A stretch of DNA of 64,000 nucleotides from Phyto melanocephala (lineage: Eukaryota > Arthropoda > Insecta > Diptera > Rhinophoridae): the NCBI GenBank assembly GCA_941918925.1, contig OW799237.1, positions 54,362,997 to 54,426,996 on the forward strand, read 5' to 3'. This document shows positions 42,659 to 54,000 of this stretch, one piece after another. How positions within the stretch are numbered: the stretch's first letter is position 1; each line of letters starts with the position of its first letter. Below the pieces are notes generated by a model. It worked only from the letters and a program-made list of their open reading frames with translations, was not told the DNA's origin and searched no databases. Both the position numbers and the translations under genes were made by a program.

Positions 42659-45298
42659 ATCAACAGTTAGTCACAATGTTCATGTTATGCACTGGAATGC
42701 TCAAGGCATAACGACTGAGTCAGCAGCTTCACAGCTGGAAAAATTTTTATTTGACAAGAAAGTCGATATTCTCCTTGTCAATGAGACATTCTTGAAACCC
42801 CACCATAAATTTAAACTTGGAGGCTACAAAATTTATAGAGAGGATCGACCAACTCATGGTGGCGGTGTACTCATTGCAGTAAAATACAATGTTGAACATG
42901 AAATATTACCAACTATAAATACGCGTGTGGCTGAAAATATTTCGGTTCGAGTAATATTAAATAGGCGCCCTGTGATTTTTACATCTGCGTACAATCCGGT
43001 TCATACTATAAATTTTAAAACTGATATGAATGCTTTAACTAGACGGCCAAATGACTTCTTTTTATTTGGTGATTTAAACGCACAACATACGCACTGGAAT
43101 TGTTTTTCAAACAATATTGCTGGTAATGAGCTTTATAGCCAAAGCCTTCAATCAAACTACTACATTTATTACTCAAATGCATTTACTCGCTTTGGACAAA
43201 ATATTAATCCAGTACAGCCGTCTACAGTAGACATCCTTTTAACTAACTCTTGTCTTCCTTTTTCAACCTTGGAAACACATCCAAATATGTTGCAGTCGGA
43301 CCATGTACCACTATCTTGCGTTATTTATGGGGAGGTACAAAATAGCATTTTGATGCTACCCTTGTATAATCGAGCCGATTGGTCATCAATAAAAAACTTC
43401 GTTGAAAGTGAAGTAATATTACAAGAGATTGATCAAAATATTACAAACACAGGTAATCTAGATTTAGCATTAAGTAAACTAATATCCATTGTAAAATAAG
43501 CTACTAATAAAATACCAGTTGGTCATAGAAACCCCTTCCAACGTGAAATTTCAGAAATTAGTAAAATGCTTATTTCACAGAGAAACAAATATAGACGTAA
43601 ATTTCAAAGATGTAGGGATAGTAATTTTAGAATGCAATTAAACAGTATCTTAAGGCAGCTAAATAGGCTTATTGACTATCACCTAAATAAAGACAGAAAT
43701 GATTCTTGGTCGAAATTCATATCAAATCTGCCTACCGGCTCTAAAAAGTTTTGGAAATTAACAAAAACTTTTAAAGGGAAAAACTCCACATTGTCTAAAC
43801 TGCATTTAAATGGAACAATTTTAAATTCTGACGTCGAAAAGGCAAATGCAATAGCTGACGTATTTGCCAGTTCACATACTATTACTTTTAACAATCCATC
43901 CCCCATGGAATCGGTTGTATCAAGATACATTAATGACCTTAATCAAACTCTTACCGATGATACAAGTATTGAACTTACAAATTTGTCTGAAGTCAAATCG
44001 TTTGTCCATTTGTTTATATGGGATTAACAGCATAGTACTTAAAAATATGCCCGATTACTTTTTTGAAATTTTAAGTAAACTATTTAACTTTTGTTTAAGC
44101 AATGGGTACTTCCCACTCGTTTTTAAAATGGCTAAGGTAATTCCAATCCACAAATCTGGAAAGGATCCTAAATTACCCTCCAGCTATAGACCAATTAGTA
44201 TTCTAAGCCTATTAGATAAGGTGTTCGAGAAAATTATTCACACCAGGATTTTAGATTTTTCAAATTGCAATAATATCATAAATAAAGAACAATTTGGTTT
44301 TCGAAAAGAGCACTCCACTGTACATCAACTTAAGAGAGTTGTTAACTTACTTGAATGTAATAAAAGTAATCGGAAAAGTACTGGAGTCGTTTTTCTTGAT
44401 ATCGAAAAAGCTATTGACTCAATCTGGCATGATGGACTAGTGTATAAATTAAATACGTTGCATTTTCCAAATTATCTACAAAAACTTATCAAAAGCTTTT
44501 TAGATAAACGTACGTTTGTTGTATCTGTCAATAACAAATTTTCTAGCGAAAGGCAAATACCTGCGGGCTTGCCACAAGGATCAGTATTATCCCCTACACT
44601 CGATATATACATCCGATGTTACTCTAAGAAGAGACCATGATGCGGCTTTTTACGCGGATGACAGCGCATTTATTTGTTGCGGTAAAGTGTCGAATGCGAT
44701 AATTAGGAGAATGGATAATAATCTTAAATTAATTCGTAAATACTATGACAAATGGAAAATAAAAGTCAATGACGATAAAACTCAAGCAATTATATTTCCA
44801 TTCAACAAATCGCGAAAACGCTTTCCTACTAGATATTTATCGTCTAGGGGAACAATAATTCCATTGAGGGACGAAATTAAATATTTAGGAGTTATCCTTG
44901 ACAAAAAACTTTTATTTAAACAGCATGTTAATTACATTTGTGAGAAGGCAATTAAGTGTAGCCGTGCCTTATACCCCTTAATTAGCCGAAGATCTAAACT
45001 TAATATAAAGAACAAGGTACTTATTTACAAAATGTGTATTTGACCGATTATGCCCTATGGTTGTCAAATCTGGTCACAAAAGGCTGCTAAAACGCATACA
45101 AAAAAATTGCAAATCATTCAAAATAAAAATTTGAAAATAATACACAATCTACCTTTTAGATATCCAACTTATCTTCTACATAGAAACTTTAACTTTAAAA
45201 TGTTTAATTCATTGACAAGGGAACTGACGCTGTCATTTAATGAAAAATGCAGAAGGTCAAATTTTGAAATAATAAGAAATTTGCTGAACAACCACTGA
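42648..45298 (+). pseudogene. ORF2 of Jockey element B, broken
   Basis: Same architecture as 38539..41217. The endonuclease is open to TAA 43497..43499, where copy A has Glu. The same frame resumes to about 44020, where roughly 20 bp are missing (the KNNKAPGLDG block), and RT continues in another frame. A 5-bp deletion near 44600 (LSPTL block) shifts frame again. A TGA at 45041..45043 replaces an Arg codon, after which the last 82 residues match copy A. YADD is present (FYADDSAFICC, about 44655). Non-functional. Confidence 0.92.
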
Positions 45299-45528
45299 GG
45301 GTCTTTTGTTTAAAAGACACATTTCAGTGATTGTTCTAAAATCTCTTAGGACTTCTAAGTTGATACGAGGTTTTTTATGAACAACTTTTCCTTTAAACTG
45401 TGATATTAGTAGTTTCTTTATTTAATTAATCAGATGTTAATTGTTGTAATACTATATGTAAATTCTCATAACTCTGTTAATGATATTGATAAAATTAATA
45501 AGTGTTAATAAATAAATATAGAAAATAT

Positions 45529-46477
45529 TTTTAGCACCAGAGTCACGTGGATAATTTTGATGCTCCTTACCGGGCAGTTGTGGAAAATTAGCTTCATTGA
45601 CGTTGAAGTTCATCATATAATTCCTTTGTGGCACCTTCATTCTGGCTGTGGTACGTTGTCGAATCTCAAGATATTCCTGACGACATGGACATTTAGGGTC
45701 GTCAGCTCTGTGCTTCACATTTCTAAAATTCTTTTTTGTGCAGTTGTGACATTTATAAACGACGTTATCACTATTTGCAGCTTTGTTCAATGGGCAATCT
45801 GCAAATTCATGATTACCAGCACAGGCTGCACACACTACTACTCTGTTACAGTTTCTAGCACCATGACCATACATAGAGCATTTGGTGCATTGTGTAGGAC
45901 CTTTACTGCCCTTGAGTGGTCTTCTCCAGTAAACGGCAATATTACTAAAATACCTAATTTTTAATATATCCCTCTTCGACACTTGCTGGCGGTCAAACTC
46001 AATTAGATATAGTGTATCATCTGGGGTAGACCTTTTGGTAGTGATTTCTTTAACACTTACCGGATTTATGTTAAATTCATCACTGATTATCTTAGTGTCC
46101 ATTTGAATAAGACCAAACAACACTAATTTTAAGGTTTTTGCATCTTTTATTTCATGCGTGTAAAACTGGTACTTTTTGGTTTTTAGTAGATTTAAGGCCT
46201 CTTCATAAAGAGTTCTTGAACTAGATAATATTTTTGTTCCAATTGACATTCGTTTAGACATATACCTTTCTCCAATTAGCCCAAAAACTGATGAAAAACT
46301 ATGGACAGAGTCCACTACAATTGGTGGTATTTTCTCCTTGTGAGTACTGTCTTCTTCTTCTTCTTCATTTGCAAGTAGATGAAATCTATTTGCACTGCTG
46401 CTAGGTACGTCGGATAGTTTTGGCACTTTAAATTTTGGGTTATTACCCCATAGTTTTTTTCTTTTCTGCGACAACAT
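45529..46477 (-). CDS. 5' part of ORF1 of Jockey element A
   Basis: The minus-strand frame opens with MLSQKRKKLWGNNPKFKVPK, has the acidic run (ANEEEEEDS), and then the zinc-knuckle region intact: CTKCSMYGHGARNC, CAACAGNHEFADC, CHNC and CPCRQEYLEIRQ. It reads on to PRDSGAKN, where copy B interrupts. The following codons (about 45452..45528) are copy B tail and not native. The knuckle Cys lost in B is retained here. Confidence 0.88.
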
Positions 46478-46612
46478 TGTCAGAAATACACAATCACTTA
46501 AAGTTTTATTTTTATTGACTTTTTAATATATAAAATTGGTTTAACAATTTAGAGTAAAAAATAACACGATGTTCACGGTTTGAGGCAGAGATGCCAGATG
46601 GAGGATGCATTT

Positions 46613-46830
46613 GCTTCTCGTGAATTACTCGAGGATTTTCCTCACCCCAAATGCGACAATTCTGCCTATTGACGAAGCCATCAAGATGGAAATGGGATGA
46701 TCGCAATTTGCGAACTGTAGCCGCAAAACTTTCACCATTTTGGTAAAACAATTTCACAATGAGAATGCGTTGTTCATTCGTGTAGCGCTCCATTTTTACT
46801 AACCTCGTACCTTCTACTAGCAAACAATAA
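46613..46830 (-). pseudogene. DD41D mariner transposase, N-terminal half
   Basis: The minus strand reads MERYTNEQRILIVKLFYQNG then ESFAATVRKLRSS (HTH) and jumps to HFHLDGFVNRQNCRIWGEEN, P, RVIHEKQMHP. A deletion lies between the HTH and the first catalytic region, so much of the DNA-binding domain is missing. It joins the half at 37770..38301 across the Jockey insertion (KQMHP shared through the duplication). Confidence 0.82.
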
Positions 46831-46911
46831 CAATTGCTCAAATGTCAAACAATGACACTTCGAATGGAGCCAAATTTAAAAATTGCGTTCTAGTTGGGGC
46901 ACCCGATATAT

Positions 46912-47430
46912 GTATGTATGTACGTATTTCATATGAATGGTGATACAAACAATTGTTATTGCATGACTACGCGTTGTGAAGGGTATATAAGATTCGGCAC
47001 GGCCGAATATAGCACTCTTACTGGTTACTTTTTATACCCTTCACCTGTGGTGCACTAGGGTATATATTGCTTTGTCATTCCGTTTGTAATTTCTACAAAT
47101 TTCATTTCCGACCCCATAAAGTACATATTTTCTGAAAGCTTATGAATAGAGGATTCGATCAAGCCCTGACCGTCTGTCGGTGTGTTGGTTGAAACCAACT
47201 TTTAGAAGCAACTATATGTTTCTCAGATCTGTGTATGGTATTAATCTCTTGGAAATATCCGGGAATGAATCGCTATTGAAATTCAGCACAATCGCCCTAT
47301 AACTTTCTGAGATATGAGCAAAAAAACCACGATCACCTCGTTTTTTTCACAATTATAACAACAACATACATATATAATGGTTAGAGTAAACGTGACATCG
47401 AATCCCAGCTGAGCCAAACATTTTTTTTTT
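46912..47430. repeat. Foldback family 1 pieces (terminal repeat plus body)
   Basis: 46914..47026 is the terminal repeat in right-hand orientation (GTGAAGGGTATATAAGATTC, GGCACGGCCGAATATAGCAC). 47028..47430 is body sequence (TATACCCTTCACCTGTGGTG; CTTTCTGAGATATGAGCAAA; CATCGAATCCCAGCTGAGCC). It matches the body of 63270..63640. Confidence 0.7.
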
Positions 47431-47431
47431 A

Positions 47432-48402
47432 AAACTATTATTTAAATTTTTTATCAGGCTTGAGTTCATATATTTAATATTCTTTATTTTTACAAAGAAT
47501 TTTTTTAATTGTGATAAATGAAAGAATAAATCTTGAAAAATTATATTTTTACCGACACTAGCCGAGTGGAATGCATTTTCGAAACCAGCTACGATTTCAT
47601 CATCAGCACTCTCTGATCGGTGGTTACATGTTGGTTGTAAATATCATCTATTTAACTCACGGGACTTATGTTAATTGAATTCGGTAACTAATTTTTAGTT
47701 TTTCCTATTTCATATATTTTTACCACAATGAGTTAGATTGAAATTTTAACCAAACAGCAACCCTTTTTACTTTTTTTGTTTGTTATTTCATTTATCACTA
47801 TTTTTGTCCTGCTCTAGCTACCAGTTAGGTAGCGATAAGAATAGATAATTGTTTTTAACAATCAATGTTTATAATATTTGTTTTTATTTTCTGTGAGGTC
47901 AGTATATAAAAATAACATTTCGTTGTATACTGACCTCACAGAAAATAAAAACAAATGATTATAAACATTGATTGTTAAAAACAATTATCTGTTCTTATCG
48001 CTACCTAACTGGTAGCTAGAGCAGGACCAAAATAGTGATAAATAAAATAACAAACAAAAAAAGTAAAAAGGGTTGCTGTTTGGTTAAAATTTCAATCTAA
48101 CTCATTGTGGTAAAAATATATGAAATAGGAAAAACTAAAAATTAGTTACCGAATTCAATTAACATAAGTCCCGTGAGTTAAATAGATGATATTTACAACC
48201 AACATGTAACCACCGATCAGAGAGTGCTGATGATGAAATCGTAGCTGGTTTCGAAAATTCATTCCACTCGGCTAGTGTCGGTAAAAATATAATTTTTCAA
48301 GATTTATTCTTTCATTTATCACAATTAAAAAAATTCGTTGTAAAAATAAAGAATATTAAATATATGAACTCAAGCCTGATAAAAAATTTAAATAATAGTT
48401 TA
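47432..48402. repeat. Near-perfect 970-bp palindrome (long hairpin)
   Basis: Left arm 47432..47906 and right arm 47926..48402 are reverse complements over about 475 bp with only a handful of differences. The spacer is 19 nt (47907..47925). Examples are GTGAGGTCAGTATA against TATACTGACCTCAC at the centre, and CAGGCTTGAGTTCATATATT against its complement at the rim. It lies inside a foldback-family repeat. No protein is encoded. A transcript would fold into one long double-stranded stem. Confidence 0.93.
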
Positions 48403-48419
48403 AACAGAAAAGTTCGACA

Positions 48420-48560
48420 AAATAAAAATTCAATTCATTTTTTTTTTATTTTATATATTATTTATATTTTATTATTTTTTTTTAATTTTTTTTAAATTTT
48501 AAAAATTTTTTTTTATTTTTTTTTGTAATTTATTTTAATATTTTTTTTTTATTTTTATTT
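48420..48560. repeat. T/A homopolymer-rich low-complexity tract
   Basis: Nearly all A and T, with long T runs. The same sort of tract occurs at 1612..1780 and 63650..63840 inside the foldback family. Confidence 0.85.
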
Positions 48561-48595
48561 AAACTCAATTTATATTTTTACAATGGTATGTTTTT

Positions 48596-48736
48596 TATAT
48601 GTATTTTTTTTTTACATGTATGTACTTATTTTATATGACATAAATGGTGATACCAACGATTGTTATTGCATGACTACACGTTGTGAAGGGTATATAAGAT
48701 TCGGCACGGCCGAATATAGCACTGTTACTTGTTTAA
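48596..48736. repeat. Foldback family 1 terminal repeat, right-hand orientation
   Basis: AATGGTGATACCAACGATTG, TTATTGCATGACTACACGTT, GTGAAGGGTATATAAGATTC and GGCACGGCCGAATATAGCAC, ending CTGTTACT, match 63905..64000. The ORF readable here is not a gene. Confidence 0.78.
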
Positions 48737-48739
48737 TAG

Positions 48740-49245
48740 TATATTATGTACGAAGTGGGCGTTAAAGCAGGCGTATCAAAATAATGTTTGCTAATGAACT
48801 TAACTTAGATATTGCATTGTAGAGTCCTTTATTTTTTCAAAATCTATGACTGTATGGAAATTATATAGATTTTAAGAAAAATCTATATGAGAGGTGGACG
48901 TTAAATTGTACGTGTCAGCTTTATATTGCGTTATTGCAATAATATTGATATATAAGCTATATTTGCGAAATTGTTGCGTTTACACGCAATCGCATTTTAT
49001 TTGATGTCCGAAAGATATTATTTTATGACCTACTCTTGCAGTAGAAGCAATCACTTCTGTCTTAATTGGCCCATTTTATACCAAACATTTCTGATGTAGT
49101 AGAAATATTTTGGCAAATTGTCATCCTTACAGCGATTCTGTTCGAGTTATATGTGGCTTTTAAGAGACCCACAGACGGACATGCTAGATCCTCCTGAAAT
49201 AAAACCAACACTCAGAAAATATATGTACGTTATGGGGTATAAAAA
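48740..49245. repeat. Dispersed repeat family 2, copy
   Basis: GTGGGCGTTAAAGCAGGCGT, TTTTATGACCTACTCTTGCA and AGACCCACAGACGGACATGC correspond in order to 61718..62020. Non-coding. Confidence 0.6.
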
Positions 49246-49446
49246 AATAATATGAATATATACATACTTATGTATATATAAAAAGGTATAGGTTAGGTTA
49301 GGTTAGGTTGAAAAGGAGGGGCACTAAATGCCCATACCCATGACAGGTATACACTGTTGCTCAGTTGGCATGTTGTGCGCTCCATGTGGGAACCGGAATT
49401 CCCAATTTAAAACCATAATCATAATTTCCCATAAATAAATATCGGA

Positions 49447-50527
49447 CTAGTTCAAGAACTCAGTCCCCTCAATGTAATTCCTTATGGATCTCCAGTTTGA
49501 GTTCCCCAGGTACTCAAAATTCGGCATAGTATCCACTGTAAAATGTTCGCGTCTAATATGCCCAAACGCAGGACAATGACAGAGATAGTGTATCAAAGTC
49601 TCATCCTCTTCCTCGCATGCTCTGCATGTTGTTTCTTCAGATAGTCTCATGCGAGCTAGATGAGTTCTCAACTCCGTATGACCTGTAATCACACTGGTAA
49701 GTCTCATAAGTGTTGGTCTATTCAGTCTTAGAATTTCCTTTGATTTCTCAAGATTTGGGTCACCCCATAGTATTCTTGCCACCTTACCGACATCAGTGCT
49801 TTGCCATTTTCTGACATGTTCCTCCATCGCCCAACGTTTAAGTTCATCCTTAAATCGTTTAAGGGGTTTGGCGTTCTCCAAAGTTATAATACTCAGAAAA
49901 GCCCCCATTTTGGATAATTTGTCGGCTTTCTCGTTTCCGATCAGCCCGTGATGGCTTGGTATCCATATTATCTCCAGATGTTCACAGTTTGCATATGAGT
50001 TTATCTCGCTCTTACATTGCAAAAAGTTCCGGGATTCAACTTTCTCCTTTCTTAATGTCTTAATTACTGATTGGCTATCCGTAAAGATACGAATCGGGGC
50101 TTCGCTATTCGTTTCCTTTATCCATTTAATTCCTTCCGTAATCGCCATGATCTCAGCCTGGAAAATAGTGTTGTGATCTGGTATACGGAAGTATTTGCTT
50201 CTATTTCGGCTTATGTCGTATAAGCCCACTACAGTTTGGTCACCAATCTTTGAACCATCTGTATAAAGATCGATTCCATGGGTGTTTCCTATCCTGGTTA
50301 TTTCATCCCATTCTCCCTCTTCCGGTTTATGGTGATGCAATTTGTATTTTCATATCTCATCGGGATTTTATCACATATTACTTCCGTAATATTTCCCATC
50401 GGTAGGATATCCGTTATTTTTTGGTATCTGGTCTTATGTTCTCTCATAAGCCATTCATCTATTGCCATTAATCTCGTAGCAGCTAAAGCCGCTTCATATT
50501 TTACCTGTATCTCTATTGGCCAAATTG
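49447..50527 (-). pseudogene. RNase H and C-terminal part of the LOA-like element
   Basis: Begins at the gypsy junction (SIWPIEIQVKYEAALAATRL, around 50527), with a frame change near 50340, and then runs 297 codons open. RNase H: LYTDGSKIGDQTVVG, E in FQAEIMAITEGIKWI, D in IFTDSQSVIKTL, and IPSHHGLIGNEKADKLS. The C-terminal zinc motif is CRACEEEDETLIHYLCHC. The stop is at 49447. The frame is clean from 50340 on, so the copy is not very old. Confidence 0.87.
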
Positions 50528-50531
50528 ATAG

Positions 50532-51033
50532 TGTAGCCGAGGGCTATATTATTAATTTATGGTTTTATTTAATTATGGTCTGAAACTGAAGAGACACTTG
50601 GGGTCAGCTTCGGTTTACAGACTAACAACGTCCACAAGGGCCTTTAATGTTCACAAGGGTTAGTTGTTTTAATTTATTATTTTTAATATTTATGTTACAA
50701 TAATAAAATGCCGAGGAGGTCTGTTCTGCTTGAAAGCTAAATTCAGAGTGACTTTTATTGAAATTATTTTCTTACGACTAACTAAAATACGAACATAGCA
50801 TAAAACAAAATCAAAGATTACAATTACAATGACTTTAAAACTGTATGTTATTTAATCACATAGGGTTGTATTATAAAGCAAGTACTTTTGTCCCTTTTCA
50901 ATAATTCCCAAATCAATGACCGTTAAATAAGTTTAAATTAAATATAGTTCAATGTTAACAAATATAAATAAAAGTATGATAAATAACACTCATAAAAAAT
51001 ATATATATGATAAATAAGTATAGCGGCGCTACA
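50532..51033 (-). repeat. 3' LTR of gypsy element 3
   Basis: 502 bp. Compared with 56339..56840 I see two substitutions (GTTCACAAGG against GTCCACAAGG; TATTTAATC against TATTTTATC). The inner end is next to the polypurine tract. Confidence 0.93.
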
Positions 51034-51087
51034 ATCTCCCCCTCTGTTGCATGAAATCGTCCCGATTATGTAACAGCATCTGAAGTT

Positions 51088-54000
51088 TTAACCTTTTCCT
51101 TGGGCTGGCTTGGATTTCTGGTTTTGCAGACGTGTCGACCTTCTTTGTTCCAGAGACGTTTGTTGAACGGGGTTCTTATTGTTGTGTTGTATACATACGT
51201 TGTTGTTGTAAGTGCGTTTATCAGAACCTGATGAATCTCCATCGCTTCTAGGGCGACCTCTTTTGCGGATTGGGTATATTGGTTTTGATGAATTGCCATC
51301 ATATAGTGTTAATGCTGAAACATGGTGCGTAGCTAATGGTGCATTTAAGTTTTCCTCACTCGCTATGACAAAACAAGATGAACCTTTTTTAGCTATTACA
51401 ACATACGGGCCGTCTTGTCGTGGTGTAAACTTGAATGTTAGGCCCTCGCTCGCTTTGCTTAGAATATGTGTGGCTACTAAAACTCTGTCACCAATATTTA
51501 TATTAACTTGTGGTCTTCGGCTACGGTCCGTACTGCTTTTATTTTTATCTTGCATTTGCTCTTGCAACTCGTTTGCAAGTTCTAAGGTGTTTGCCATTCG
51601 TAACAAATGCGGAGTTATTTGTGGAATGAAGTTTTCAGAATTAACAATTGCCTTAAAATCATATTGTACTTCTGTTGGTGATCTCAATTCTCTTCCAAAT
51701 GTGAGGTAAGCAGCAGTATAACCGGTGCTATTGCATTTCGCCGTATTCATTGCAAACCTTATTGACGGTAGCATCAAATTCCATTTGTTGTGGTCCTTTT
51801 TTACGCAAATTGACAACTGAGTTTTCAAATCTCTATTTTTCCTTTCTACCGGATTTGCCTCCGGATGATAAATGGGAGTAAACGTTTGTTTTATATTCAA
51901 ACAAAATGTAAGTTTCTGCATTAATGATGATATAAATTGACTTCCATTATCCGTATGGATTCTGCGCGGAACACCATATCTAAGGATTACTTCATTCAGT
52001 AAAGTTACGGCACAATTTTCTGCAGACCCATCTTTAAGTGCATATAGTTCTACCCATCGGCTGCATATATCTTCAACGATTAAAATCCACTGGAAGCCAT
52101 CTGTGGTCCTTGGCAAGGGCCCAAACAAATCAATAGCAATTATCTCAAAACGTCTGTTACTACTTACAGTTTGTAATAATCCCATAGGTTTCATGTTTGT
52201 TGGTTTATATTTTCTACAATCATTGCACGATTCCACGTAATTTTCTATATCCTTTCGTATTCCTGGCCAGTAGAACAATCGCGATATACGACTAACTGTT
52301 TTCTCGATACCATAGTGTCCAGCTATTTCGTCATTATGGTACTTAAACAATATTTCCGTACGCAACGATCTTGGTACCACTACTTGTCCAGTTTCTGAGT
52401 CCTGATCTGAACAGAATCTATAGAGAATTCCATCGACCATTATATATCCCCGACCGGTGTAGCGGGTTACATTTTCATCATTACTTTCAAGTGAGGATAT
52501 AATCGTGCTGATTTCTTTATCTTCCAGTTGTGCATTACGAAATTCTCCAGCGCTTTTCCTAGGAAAGTCTATTTGAATGTGATTATACTCACATACTTCC
52601 ATGCAATCATCATGAACACAAGGCGGTCTAGACAATGTGTCCGCTACTACATTTTGTTTACCAGGAGTGTATGAAAAACTTATATTATAGCTCTGAAGTA
52701 ATAGGGACCAACGTGCAAGTCTCCCTGTGGGCGACTTTAACGTAAAGAGCCACCGCAAAGGTTGATGGTCCGTGAAAACTATTATTTCATCCCCCTCAAC
52801 ATAACCTCTAAATTTTTGTATTGCCCATACAACTGCTAATGCCTCTCTTTCCGTAGTGGAATAATTTCGTTCCGCAGGAAGTAATAATCTACTAGCGTAT
52901 TCTATTGGTTTTTCATTATATTTCTCCCCCTGCATTAGAACAGCTCCTAAAGAATAGTTGCTAGCATCTGTGTATATATGGAATTTTTCGTTTTCTTTTA
53001 CTTGTTGAAGAATCGGAGGTGTGGCTAAATGGTTTTTCAATTTTTCAAACGAAGCCTTTTCTTCTGCCGTCCATTTCCAAACTGTTTTTTTCTTGGTTAA
53101 GTTAGACAACGGTTTTGATATTTCCGCAAACTTGGGAATATAACGCCGAAACCAGGAACAACTTTGAAGAAAAGATATTAATTGTTTTAAATTTTTGGGT
53201 TCTGAGCGTTTAAGAATCGCCTCCGCCTTTTCTGGATCTACTTTGAGCCCCTCTGGTGTTAAAATGTGACCTAGATTTTTGACCTCTGGTCTACAAAAGT
53301 AACATTTTTCTCTATTCAAATGAAAGCCCAGTGTTCTTAATTTTTCGAATGCCAATTTTAGATCCTTTAAATGCGATTCAAAAGTCTCTGAACAAATGAT
53401 TATATCGTCTAGATATGCCAATATAAGAACATTAGGTAGACTCAGTCGAAATTTGTCAATGATTCGCTGGAGCGTAGCGGGAGCATTTTTTAAACCAAAA
53501 GGCATCCGGTTGAACACAAAAATACCATAAGGCGTAGTAAATGCCGTTTTCAATCTATTTTTGGCGGCGACCTGAATCTGCCAGTAACCTGATTTTAAGT
53601 CTAAGGTTGTCATAAAAGGTGTAGTTTTTGCAGCGTGTAGTATATCGTCCATCCTTGGTAGCGGGTAGGTATCCGTCACTGTTATGGCATTAAGACGTCT
53701 GTAGTCTACACAAAGCCTTGTACTTCCATCCTTTTTGGGTATTAACACAACTGGAAATGACCATGGGGATTCGGTTTCTTGAATAACGTTTTTCTGTAAC
53801 ATATCATCGAGTTCATTGCGTAGTTTTATTTTCATCGCCGGCGAAAGACGATAAGGTGTAGTAGCAATTGGCTCATGATCTCCCGTGTTAATAACGTGCT
53901 GAACCCCATGTATTGGTTCGGTTATGTTCTCGAAAATTTCTTTACTTTCATTTAAAAGTTTTTCAATGCTTTGTTTCTGTGTTTTCAATAGGTTTGGCCC

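Larger units (their letters stand above)
41394..45524 (+). mobile_element. Jockey-clade element B (inner), full length but decayed
   Basis: Plus-strand copy inserted in ORF1 of element A. The 15-bp duplication ATATTTTTAGCACCA is exact (41379..41393 and 45525..45539). It starts TCTGGCATCTCTGCCTCAAA and ends with TTAATAAATAAATATAGAAA. B is therefore younger than A at this site. Yet B carries more damage, so its source copy was probably already damaged, or it has mutated faster. Confidence 0.9.
38302..46600 (-). mobile_element. Jockey-clade element A (outer), split by element B
   Basis: Minus-strand non-LTR element with a full 5' end (ATCTGGCATCTCTGCCTCAA near 46598, same start as copy B). ORF1 is cut by copy B. 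ORF2 is uninterrupted. The 3' end has an AAT-type tail (TTATTATTATTATTATTCTT on the plus strand, 38308..38330). The flanking duplication is GAGGATGCATTT. Without B it is about 4.2 kb, a typical full length for Jockey. Confidence 0.9.
37709..46908 (-). mobile_element. DD41D (rosa-like) mariner split by a Jockey insertion
   Basis: Inverted ends TATCGGGTGTCCCAACTAGA and TCTAGTTGGGGCACCCGATA with TA outside both (37707..37708 and 46909..46910). The transposase is on the minus strand in two halves around the Jockey insertion. The insertion's duplication GAGGATGCATTT lies at 38290..38301 and 46601..46612. The mariner itself is only about 0.9 kb. Confidence 0.85.

Noticed and set aside
49278..49300. 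TTAGG-like repeats, the typical insect telomere unit
   Set aside because: Only about four units, directly at the 3' end of a LOA-like retrotransposon, and flies lack TTAGG telomeres. It is best read as the element tail.
51212..51709. Plus-strand open frame of 165 residues inside the gypsy 3 integrase
   Set aside because: Shadow of the intact minus-strand pol; low codon plausibility.
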